This document shows positions 1 to 5,676 of a stretch of DNA of 11,984 nucleotides, piece after piece. Below the pieces are notes generated by a model, which made no database searches, was not told the DNA's origin, and worked only from the letters and a program-made list of their open reading frames with translations. Origin of the DNA: Clostridiales bacterium (GTDB lineage: Bacteria > Bacillota > Clostridia > WRLR01); NCBI GenBank assembly GCA_031263625.1, contig JAISFK010000129.1, positions 1 through 11,984 of the forward strand, in the 5' to 3' direction. The stretch's first letter is position 1. Each line of letters opens with the position of its first letter. A program made the translations under genes and the position numbers.

Positions 1-50
1 CCCGCGCCGCCATCGTACTCGCCGTGATCATTGTTTGCCATGTTTGCCAT
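1..50 (-). CDS. gyrB: Putative gyrB 5' end (DNA gyrase subunit B), partial
   Basis: An open frame starts at ATG 50-48 (or ATG 41-39) and runs off the left edge. It reads MANMANNDHGEYDGGAG. It overlaps the last codons of remB in another frame, the arrangement expected of a coupled downstream gene. The visible stretch ends before the conserved GyrB motifs, so the sequence itself does not prove identity. The call rests on the known gene order of Bacillota, where yaaB/remB directly precedes gyrB, and on the loosely similar acidic, polar N-termini of GyrB proteins. A purine-rich stretch (AGGAGAGGG, complement of 67-75) lies 16 nt upstream of ATG 50, farther than usual for a ribosome binding site. 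If correct, the product is the ATPase subunit of gyrase. The alternative is an unrelated gene or a chance short frame. Confidence 0.42.
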   Translation of the reverse strand, partial: MANMANNDHGEYDGGA

Positions 51-306
51 AATTTCTGTGAAACATCCCTCTCCTTTTCAGCGTAGCGGTCGATATCGCC
101 GAAATAAATACCTGCAGCCTGCCATTGTAGCGGCACAGCACGAAAGACTTTGGCAGATCCCGCGAAACGGTCGTCACCATGTCCTCGTCCTCGCACCGCC
201 TGAGAAACGCCTGCGTGTCCTTTGACACGGTGGCCCTGTCCATGTCGAATATGCCTATGACGTCGCTCGCCCTAATCGAAACGTCGTTGCCCAGATGAAT
301 GTACAC
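28..306 (-). CDS. remB: RemB-like DUF370 protein (extracellular matrix regulator family)
   Basis: A 92-residue protein covering the whole DUF370 domain. It begins VYIHLGND, matching the usual RemB start MYIHLGDD. It continues with a DVIGIFDMDRATVSKDTQAFL segment and ends with PKSFVLC and ISAISTATLKRR, the position of the family's S-P-I-S-x-x-T-L-x-K-R ending. In Bacillus subtilis RemA and RemB are small regulators of matrix and osmolyte genes; RemA binds DNA as a multimer. I chose GTG 306-304 because it gives the family N-terminus. TTG 312-310 adds two residues and sits 6 nt after an AAGGA motif (complement of 319-323), against 12 nt for the GTG. The gene overlaps the putative gyrB start, so the two are probably co-transcribed. 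The usual upstream neighbour recF is absent; 613 nt of repeat-rich non-coding DNA lies there instead. Confidence 0.85.
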   Translation of the reverse strand: MYIHLGNDVSIRASDVIGIFDMDRATVSKDTQAFLRRCEDEDMVTTVSRDLPKSFVLCRYNGRLQVFISAISTATLKRRGMFHRNYGKHGKQ

Positions 307-382
307 AGTCAAAACCGTTCCTTTTCAAGTCTTGTCCAAGCCTTGGCGCAAAAATCGGCGTTTCCGCAAAAAAAGCCCGCCG

Positions 383-483
383 GCGGCGCGATGCGCGCCC
401 ATGCGTCCGTGCGCCTTCCACTCCGCCAGAAGGCAATCGCATCCCTCCGCGCGGCGCGATGCGCGCCCGCGCGTCCGTGCGCC
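383..483 (-). repeat. Duplicated 33-mer with internal hairpin in the remB leader
   Basis: Two copies, 383-415 and 451-483, differ only at two adjacent bases (AT against GC at unit positions 19-20). Their starts are 68 nt apart. Read on the minus strand, each contains GGCGCG-CAT-CGCGCC, a perfect 6-bp stem with a 3-nt loop. Both copies lie between the predicted promoter and the remB start, so they would be in the mRNA leader. The downstream copy is followed by a GC-rich decamer and seven T, vaguely like an attenuator, though the stem is not directly next to the T run. Confidence 0.75.
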
Positions 484-505
484 CGCGCGCGTTTGCCATA
501 ACAGC

Positions 506-535
506 ATTATACATCATTTTTGGATTTTTTGCCAG
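506..535 (-). promoter_or_regulatory. Predicted promoter of remB-gyrB
   Basis: On the minus strand there is a perfect TATAAT (complement of 506-511) with CTGGCA (complement of 530-535) 18 nt upstream. The -35 box matches TTGACA at four of six bases. The spacer is A-rich, unlike the surrounding GC-rich DNA. Transcription would start near 499, giving a leader of about 190 nt that contains both copies of the 33-mer. No other good promoter is visible between the binding-protein gene and remB. Confidence 0.55.
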
Positions 536-561
536 AACAGTTTTCAGCGCGATGTGTCAAG

Positions 562-668
562 CAATCGTCGCAATCATCGCAATCGTCGCAGTCGCCAGAG
601 CGCCAGCTCAGCTGCAATCGCAGTCGCCAGAGCGCCAGCTCAGCTGCAATCGCAGTCGCCAGAGCGCC
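562..668. repeat. Tandem repeat array: 9-mers followed by 32-mers
   Basis: Three 9-mers (CAATCGTCG, CAATCATCG, CAATCGTCG at 562-588) run into a 32-bp unit at 588-619. That unit is repeated exactly at 620-651 and again for its first 17 bases at 652-668. Each unit contains CAGCTCAGCTG. There are no spacers between units, so this is a minisatellite and not a CRISPR array. It lies just upstream of the remB promoter. Copy number may vary between strains because exact tandem units are prone to slippage. Confidence 0.85.
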
Positions 669-712
669 GGCTGGATCGCGCGCGGCTCGCGGGCCGGCGC
701 CAAAAACAGGAA

Positions 713-738
713 GAGCCCGGCAAAAAAATGCCGAGCCC
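713..738 (-). terminator. Probable intrinsic terminator of the sugar transporter operon
   Basis: Minus-strand RNA forms a 9-bp stem between GGGCUCGGC (complement of 730-738) and GCCGGGCUC (complement of 713-721), with two G-U pairs and a U-rich loop. It is followed by UUCCUGUUUUU (complement of 702-712). On the plus strand the G-U pairs become A-C mismatches, so the structure favours transcripts from the minus strand. It lies about 190 nt after the binding-protein stop codon. The interrupted U tract makes it only moderately convincing. Confidence 0.42.
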
Positions 739-925
739 TTTCCGCATTGCGCGGCCGGGATCGCCGCCCCGCAGGCTCCATAGCCCCCGCAGCCCTCGCG
801 CGCCGCCGCCGGGCGCAGAATGCGCGGCGTTCTGCGCCCGCGCCCTGCCCGCTCCTGCGGTCTGCCCATTGCCCGCGCCCCGCCCGCTACTCGCTCCCTG
901 CCCGCTGCCCGCTCGTTGCCCGCCG

Positions 926-2830
926 TCAGCCGGCCGCCGAGGCCAGGTACAGGTCGAAGTACTTCTGGTACAGCTCCACGTATTCGTCCATCTGGTACTG
1001 CTTGAGCTGGTTGATGTAGGATTCCCAGTCGATGTCGAGCGACTTCTCCCCCGTCGCGAACTGCGCGGCGCTCGTTTTCACGAGATCCCGCAGTGTGAGC
1101 CGGAGCTCGCTGAAATGCGACAGCTCTTCGGGATCCGTGATATAGATCTCGATATTCCTGGGCAGGTATTCCGGATAGAAGTACGGCAACATCTTTTGGG
1201 TTTCTATGGTCAGCCTCGCCTCATACGCCTCGGGCACGTAGAGGTCGTCCGGCATTGGCGACCACATCTGCCTTCTCTCCGTCGTGCCGTTGGTCGGCCC
1301 AATGTAGAGCAGATCCTTCGCGCGGTCGCCGCCCTCCGTGCCGTAGTTGTCGTTGACCCAGTAGAGCGCGTCCATGCCGAGCGCGGACTTGACCGGCGGA
1401 TCGTATTTGCCCCAGCCCTCGCCCTCCGGCCCGTGGTGCGTCGTGAGCTCGCACTCCAGGTTCATCATGAAGTCGCCGAGGTTGAAGGCCGCCTGCGGGT
1501 TCTTGCACTTGTCGGTTATCGCGAAGTCGAAGCTGCCCGTCCTGTCGCGAAAATCGTTCTTCAGCATGGTTCTGACCCCGCCCGGCCCGGCAAACGGCGG
1601 GATGGCGGTGATCGCTTTGTTCTGCTCGTAGTCCGACAGGTCGATCCCGATGCCGAAGTGCTCGCCCACATAGGCCGCGACCCTGTGCGGCTCCTGCCTG
1701 ATCAGCTGCTGCATCTGATCCTGCTTCTGCGTGAAAGCCGCGACGTCGAGCAGCCTGTCGTCCACAAGGCGCTTGACGTACCTGAGCCCCTCGCGAAATT
1801 CCTCGCTGGCGGGCGAAAAGACGACCTTCCCGTCCACTGGGTAGGACATCGCCGTGTACTCAAACGGCACGAAGGAGTTCACCAGATAGGACTCCACCTG
1901 GTTCGTCCACTCGATGTTGGACGTCAGCGGGATTTCGTCGCTCAGGCCGTTTTCGTTGGGATCCCCGTCGCGAAAGGCGACGAGCATGTCGTAAAAATCC
2001 TCCGTCGTCTCCGGCATCGACAGGCCCAGCTTCTCCATCCACTCCTGGTTCACCCACAGCTTGGGGTACGCCTGGCTGTGATACGCCTCGCCCGATGCAA
2101 TGAAGCCGTATATGCTGCCGTCCTCGAACTTCGACTTCTCGCGGTATTCCGGGCGCTCGTCAAAGAGCTGCCGGAGCTCGGCGGAGCCGTCGATGTAGTC
2201 GTCGATCGGGACGACGATGCCTTCCCGCGCAAGCTGCATCATCTGCTCGCGCGTGATCGTCCGGCAGAACACGTCCCCGTAGTCGCCGCTCGACAGCAGC
2301 AGGCTGAATTTCGCGTCGGCGTCCGCCGTGTTGGTAGGCAGCGGGATGAACTCGAGCTTGTAGCCCGTGTGCTCCTCGATGTAGCGGACGGAATTGTTGG
2401 AGGCGTCCGTCGGCTTGGTTTCATCCAGGCTGGCCACGATCGTGATGGTTATGGCTTCGCCGTCGGCGCCGCTGTCGGCCGGCGCCGCGCTGCCCGCCGT
2501 CGCGGCCTCGCCCGTCCCGCCCGCCGCATCCTGGGCGCCTGCCGGCTCGGAGCCCAAAGCCGCGGACGAGCCGCCGCCCGTGCCGCCGGCAGCGCCATTG
2601 CCGCCGCCCGCCCCGCCCGCGCCTGAGCAGGACTGCAGCAGCAGCGCGCCCGCGAGCGCGACGAGCGCCGCCGCCCACGCGGCCCGCCTCGCCGCCGCGC
2701 CTATCGCCCCCATCGCCCCCATCGCCCGCGCCGCTCTTGCCGGCGCGCCCCGCCCCTGTCTTGCCGCCCCGGCGGCCGCCCTTGAATCTCCGGTCCTCCC
2801 GGACGCCTCCGGCCCCATGGATTTTTTCAT
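926..2830 (-). CDS. Carbohydrate ABC transporter substrate-binding lipoprotein (LplA/YtcQ type)
   Basis: A 634-residue extracellular solute-binding protein of family 1. Start ATG 2830-2828 is well supported: AAGGAAGG (complement of 2839-2846) ends 8 nt upstream. The N-terminal region is unusually long, about 49 residues before the hydrophobic stretch (residues 50-66), then LLQSC with Cys68 as the likely lipidated residue. A Gly/Ala/Ser-rich linker of about 56 residues follows (69-124). The folded domain begins near AITITIVASLDETKP and includes HTGYKLEFIPLP and FSLLLSSGDYGDVF, typical of Paenibacillus/Clostridia LipO-type binders. Inside the signal region three 9-mers in a row (2700-2726) encode repeated Met/Ile-Gly-Ala. 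The gene follows two permease genes on the same strand, so it should capture an oligosaccharide for them. The substrate is unknown; the nearby GH95-like enzyme hints at a plant or host glycan. No ATPase gene is present in the window. Confidence 0.88.
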   Translation of the reverse strand: MKKSMGPEASGRTGDSRAAAGAARQGRGAPARAARAMGAMGAIGAAARRAAWAAALVALAGALLLQSCSGAGGAGGGNGAAGGTGGGSSAALGSEPAGAQDAAGGTGEAATAGSAAPADSGADGEAITITIVASLDETKPTDASNNSVRYIEEHTGYKLEFIPLPTNTADADAKFSLLLSSGDYGDVFCRTITREQMMQLAREGIVVPIDDYIDGSAELRQLFDERPEYREKSKFEDGSIYGFIASGEAYHSQAYPKLWVNQEWMEKLGLSMPETTEDFYDMLVAFRDGDPNENGLSDEIPLTSNIEWTNQVESYLVNSFVPFEYTAMSYPVDGKVVFSPASEEFREGLRYVKRLVDDRLLDVAAFTQKQDQMQQLIRQEPHRVAAYVGEHFGIGIDLSDYEQNKAITAIPPFAGPGGVRTMLKNDFRDRTGSFDFAITDKCKNPQAAFNLGDFMMNLECELTTHHGPEGEGWGKYDPPVKSALGMDALYWVNDNYGTEGGDRAKDLLYIGPTNGTTERRQMWSPMPDDLYVPEAYEARLTIETQKMLPYFYPEYLPRNIEIYITDPEELSHFSELRLTLRDLVKTSAAQFATGEKSLDIDWESYINQLKQYQMDEYVELYQKYFDLYLASAAG

Positions 2831-2866
2831 TTTCGCAACCTTCCTTCCATCTTTATATTTTTTTAT

Positions 2867-2908
2867 TTCAGCCTTTAAGCTTCAGCCTTTCAGTTTCAGC
2901 CTTTAAGC
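2867..2908 (-). repeat. Three 14-nt tandem repeats over the permease stop codon
   Basis: Three consecutive 14-mers at 2867-2880, 2881-2894 and 2895-2908 all begin TTCAGCCTTT on the plus strand. The first and third are identical; the middle one differs at the end. On the minus strand each carries AAAGGCTGA. The copy at 2895-2908 contains the real last codons of the permease (Leu-Lys-Gly-stop). The other two repeat them out of frame in the 65-nt gap before the binding-protein gene. The AAAGG cores resemble weak ribosome binding sites, but the real one lies closer to the start codon. Confidence 0.85.
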
Positions 2909-3777
2909 GAGCCAACCATGATCCCCTTGATAAAGTACTTCTGGACGACGGGGTAGAGCGCCAGGATCGGCGCCGTCGAAATGACGATCATGGAATACTG
3001 GAGCAGGTTTTTCAGCGCGGCCTTGTTCATCTGCTCGCTCAGCGACAGGTCGAAATCCCCGCCCGACGACTGGACGAGAATCGAGCGCAGAACCAGCTGG
3101 AACGGGTAGAGGCTGCGGTCGTTCAGATAGATCATCGCGTCAAAGAAGGCGTTCCACCTGGACACCGCGTAATACAGCACGATGACCGCGATGATCGGGA
3201 CGCTGAGCGGCAGGACGACGGAAACAAAATAGCGCCAGTCCGAGCAGCCGTCTATTGACGCGCTCTCAAAGAGCTCAGGCGGGATGCTGGTCAGCATGTA
3301 GGTTCTCGCCAGTATCATGTTCCACACGCTGAGCGCCCCCGGAAGCAGGATGGCCCATACGCTGTCCGTGAGGCGCAGGCCCCTGACCAGCAGGTATGTC
3401 GGGATCATGCCCCCGCTGATGAACATCGTCACCGTGAAAAACACCATGACCGCGCTCCGGATGCCGAGATCCCGCCGCGACAGCGGGTACGCGGCCAGAA
3501 GGGTGAGCCCGACGCTGATCGCGGTGCCCGCGGCGGTGTAGAACACGCTCATGAGGAAGCTGCGGGTTATGGACGGGGACTGGAGCGCCACCTCGTATCC
3601 CTGGAGCGAAAACTCGACGGGCCAAAAGTAGACCCGGCCGGACGTCACCGCATCGACGGAGCTGAACGAGCTGGCGACTATGAACAGCACCGGGAGCGCG
3701 ATCATGGCAAATATCAGGCACATGGAGACGTATATGAAAAACATGAGGATTCTGTCGGACATGCCGCTGTTCACCAT
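2896..3777 (-). CDS. Carbohydrate ABC transporter permease (LplC/YtcP type)
   Basis: A 293-residue inner-membrane permease of the MalG-like half of the sugar ABC importer family. Hydrophobic segments appear near the N-terminus (LMFFIYVSMCLIFAMIALPVLF), at about 75-95, 110-130, 145-165, 190-210 and near the C-terminus, fitting six membrane spans. The cytoplasmic EAA loop that contacts the ATPase is visible as ESASIDGCSDWRYFVSVVLP. The protein ends FIKGIMVGSLKG, close to the family's usual K-G-x-x-x-G-(S/A)-x-K-G ending. The start at ATG 3777-3775 overlaps the end of the preceding permease gene by 7 nt, which suggests translational coupling. ATG 3762-3760 is an alternative with a weak GGTGA motif upstream. 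It pairs with the LplB-type permease to form the channel. Confidence 0.88.
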   Translation of the reverse strand: MVNSGMSDRILMFFIYVSMCLIFAMIALPVLFIVASSFSSVDAVTSGRVYFWPVEFSLQGYEVALQSPSITRSFLMSVFYTAAGTAISVGLTLLAAYPLSRRDLGIRSAVMVFFTVTMFISGGMIPTYLLVRGLRLTDSVWAILLPGALSVWNMILARTYMLTSIPPELFESASIDGCSDWRYFVSVVLPLSVPIIAVIVLYYAVSRWNAFFDAMIYLNDRSLYPFQLVLRSILVQSSGGDFDLSLSEQMNKAALKNLLQYSMIVISTAPILALYPVVQKYFIKGIMVGSLKG

Positions 3778-4685
3778 AAGCTGGCGCCCCCGATCTTCCT
3801 GGAGGAAAAATTCGCGACCGCCAGCAGCGCGAAGTTGACGGCGGCGTTGAAAAGATCCACCGCGGTCGCGTAGGAGTACTGCCTCTGCTCGAGCCCGCGC
3901 TTGTACACGAACGTGGAGATCACCTCGGACACCGGGAGGACGACGCTGTTCTGCATGAGCCATATTTTGTCGAAGCCGAGGCTCATCAGGCCGCCGATGG
4001 CGAAAATCAGCTGGATGAGGATCGTCGGCTGGATGGACGGCAGAAAAACGTGCCAGATCTTCCTGAGCCGGCTCGCGCCGTCGATGACGGACGCCTCCAC
4101 CAGGCCGGGATCGACGCCCGCCAGGGCCGCGATGTATATGACGGCCGAGAAGCCCATGCTCTGCCACACGCCCGACCAGACGTAGATATGCCGGAAATAG
4201 CCGACCTTGCCCATAAAGTCGATGCGCTCGAAGCCCAGCAGGTCGAGCAGGTTGTTCACCATGCCGACGCGCATGTGCAGCACCTGAAGTATTATGCCCA
4301 CCATTACGACGGTGGATATGAAATAGGGCGCGTAGGTGATGGTCTGCATCGTCTTGACTACGCGCCGGCTGCGCATCTCGTTCAGCGCGAGGGCGAATAT
4401 GATGGGCAGCGGGAAGCCCGCGAGCAGGCTGTAAAAAGTGATGGCGAACGTGTTTTTCAGAAGCGACCAGAACATCGGCGCGCCGAGGAACTGCCGGAAG
4501 TACTTGACGCCGACCCAGGCGCCGCCGAACATCGTGTCGCGCAGGGAAAAGTCCTTGAACGCGAGCGTGATCCCGTACATGGGTATGTACTTGAATATGA
4601 CGGCGTGCGACACGGGCAGCAGCAGCATCAGATAGAGCTGCCAGCGCTTCGAGAAATCTTTTTTCAGAAAATTCAGAAAAGCCAT
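3771..4685 (-). CDS. Carbohydrate ABC transporter permease (LplB type)
   Basis: A 304-residue membrane permease, first gene of the transporter operon. The start at ATG 4685-4683 is supported by GGGGAG ending 5 nt upstream; an upstream TTG frame (from 4751) would add 22 residues without family similarity. The start MAFLNFLKKDFSKRWQLYLM is typical of LplB/YtcP-partner permeases: a basic N-terminus followed by a membrane helix, then IPMYGITLAFKDF. The EAA loop reads EASVIDGASRLRKIWHVFLP and is intact. The C-terminus NFSSRKIGGASLW is close to the family's common N-x-x-S-(R/K)-(K/R)-x-x-x-x-x-L-W ending. It should form the translocation channel with the LplC-type permease and be energised by an ATPase encoded elsewhere. 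Confidence 0.9.
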   Translation of the reverse strand: MAFLNFLKKDFSKRWQLYLMLLLPVSHAVIFKYIPMYGITLAFKDFSLRDTMFGGAWVGVKYFRQFLGAPMFWSLLKNTFAITFYSLLAGFPLPIIFALALNEMRSRRVVKTMQTITYAPYFISTVVMVGIILQVLHMRVGMVNNLLDLLGFERIDFMGKVGYFRHIYVWSGVWQSMGFSAVIYIAALAGVDPGLVEASVIDGASRLRKIWHVFLPSIQPTILIQLIFAIGGLMSLGFDKIWLMQNSVVLPVSEVISTFVYKRGLEQRQYSYATAVDLFNAAVNFALLAVANFSSRKIGGASLW

Positions 4686-4859
4686 GCTCTCTCCCCAGCC
4701 GCCCAGCGCCGAGCCAGGCCAGGCCCGCGCGCCGCGATTTTCTGCGCACAATCATATTGCATGGGCGGGCCGGGGGAAAGTCGCTGTTTTCAAAAACGTA
4801 TATATTTTGCGGGAATCCAGGGTATTTTATGTTGATATAACGGTACTATTTTAGGGTTT
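4686..4859 (-). promoter_or_regulatory. Intergenic region upstream of the transporter operon, promoter not resolved
   Basis: A 174-nt gap between the AraC-type gene and the first permease gene, with an AT-rich core at 4786-4860 unlike its surroundings. On the minus strand there is a TATGAT hexamer (complement of 4751-4756) but no matching -35 box at normal spacing. A small inverted repeat, GTTTT-CA-AAAAC at 4786-4797, could be an operator half. The transporter promoter is most likely here, but I cannot place it. No clear terminator follows the AraC-type gene, so read-through from it is possible. Confidence 0.35.
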
Positions 4860-5549
4860 TTAGAGGCGGCCCTGCGCCTTGCGGTAGGCGTCCGGGTTCA
4901 CGCCCATCACCCTGCGGAACGCCTTGCGCAGCACCTGCACGCTGTTGTATCCCACGTTCGCCGCGATGTATTCGAGCGTCTTCCCCTGGGCCAGCAGCTG
5001 GCGCGCCCGCTCTATGCGCGTCTTGGCGAGAAACGCCGAAAAGTTCTCGCCGTACTCGCTCTTGAACAGGACGGACAGGTAGCCGCCCGTTATGCTGAAC
5101 CTGTCGGCCACGCTGGCCAGGCTCAGGCTCGGGTCGGCATACTGCTCGCTGAGAAATTCCGCGATCTTCCCGACAATCCGCGCGCTCTTGTCCATCATGC
5201 CGCCCTTGACGGCAGCGCACACGCGCTTGTACAGCTCGATTATCTGCTGGAGCCTCTCCAGGACGGACGCCGTCTTGCCGATCTCGCCGAGCCTTTTCTG
5301 GATTTCCCCCTCGCTGACGTCCGCCTCGCTGATTTTGTAGACGGATTTCAGCAGCGAGCCCTCCAGCTCGCTGATCAGGTGGCTCAGCATGGAATGGCTC
5401 AGCTCGCGCTTTACGATGTTTTCCTTCAGCACCTGCCGCAGCTGTTCCTCAGCCATTTTTTGATCGCCGGCGGTCACCGCGTTGACGAGGCGCTCCTCGA
5501 GCGCCAGCGGGTAGTAGTAGCACTCGGCAGCCGCATGAAAAATGGACAT
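4860..5549 (-). CDS. AraC-family transcriptional regulator, apparently lacking its sensor half
   Basis: From ATG 5549-5547 the protein has 229 residues. The last ~100 form a complete AraC DNA-binding domain: LASVADRFSITGGYLSVLFK is the first helix-turn-helix, and GYNSVQVLRKAFRRVMGVNP the second with the family signature. The N-terminal part, beginning CYYYPLALEERLVNAVTAGD, matches the linker that in Paenibacillus and Clostridia regulators joins a two-helix membrane sensor (usually ~700-750 residues in total) to the DNA-binding domain. Nothing resembling that sensor is found upstream. The same frame stays open to 6002, but that part is Ala/Pro-rich and is antisense to the hydrolase gene. The chosen ATG has no ribosome binding site. 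It is either a 5'-truncated, possibly silent gene or a short soluble regulator. Its position between transporter and hydrolase suggests it controlled them. Confidence 0.72.
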   Translation of the reverse strand: MSIFHAAAECYYYPLALEERLVNAVTAGDQKMAEEQLRQVLKENIVKRELSHSMLSHLISELEGSLLKSVYKISEADVSEGEIQKRLGEIGKTASVLERLQQIIELYKRVCAAVKGGMMDKSARIVGKIAEFLSEQYADPSLSLASVADRFSITGGYLSVLFKSEYGENFSAFLAKTRIERARQLLAQGKTLEYIAANVGYNSVQVLRKAFRRVMGVNPDAYRKAQGRL

Positions 5550-5581
5550 GCAAAACGAACCCGCAAAGCGAAAAAAAGCCC

Positions 5582-5610
5582 TTGCCGCATCCAGCCGTTC
5601 GCGATATACA
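5582..5610 (+). promoter_or_regulatory. Predicted promoter of the GH95-like hydrolase gene
   Basis: TTGCCG (5582-5587) and TATACA (5605-5610) are 17 nt apart, each matching the consensus at four of six bases. Overlapping the -10 box is a 13-bp palindrome, ATACA-CTA-TGTAT (5606-5618), a plausible operator. A 14-bp alternating CG tract (5625-5638) follows in the leader. Transcription would start near 5617, about 60 nt before the start codon. Confidence 0.45.
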
Positions 5611-5676
5611 CTATGTATCCTGCCCGCGCGCGCGCGTGGGGAAAGCGGGAAAAACATGATGGGGAAGGAAGCCAAT

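Larger units (their letters stand above)
307..925. other. Repeat-rich non-coding region between remB and the sugar-binding protein gene
   Basis: No convincing gene is present. In order it holds the remB ribosome binding site, a run of seven T on the minus strand (368-374), two copies of a 33-mer in the remB leader, a promoter (506-535), a 9-mer/32-mer tandem array (562-668), a probable terminator for the transporter operon (713-738), and a stretch at about 846-923 rich in TGCCCGC heptamers. On the minus strand that last stretch is G-rich, with GGG runs that could form a G-quadruplex in the 3' untranslated part of the binding-protein mRNA. Open frames crossing this region translate to Arg/Ala-rich low-complexity sequence or are antisense to the binding-protein gene. 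Confidence 0.7.

Noticed and set aside
588..674. CRISPR array
   Set aside because: The repeated units are directly adjacent with no spacers, and no cas gene is near.
299..2626. Plus-strand open frame of 775 codons opposite the binding-protein gene
   Set aside because: It runs antisense to a well-supported lipoprotein gene with a good ribosome binding site. Its translation is Arg/Pro/Val-rich with no recognisable domain. Long antisense frames are common at this GC content.
2896..4755. A 619-residue fusion of two permeases in one frame
   Set aside because: Only the part from 3777 downward encodes membrane protein in this frame. The rest is antisense-like composition overlapping the LplB-type permease in its own frame.
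4786..4797. Catabolite-response (cre) site
   Set aside because: GTTTT-CA-AAAAC is an inverted repeat but lacks the central CG and flanking positions of the cre consensus.
5542..5676. Upstream start for the hydrolase
   Set aside because: The predicted promoter would lie inside the coding sequence, and ATG 5677 has a clear ribosome binding site while the earlier starts do not.
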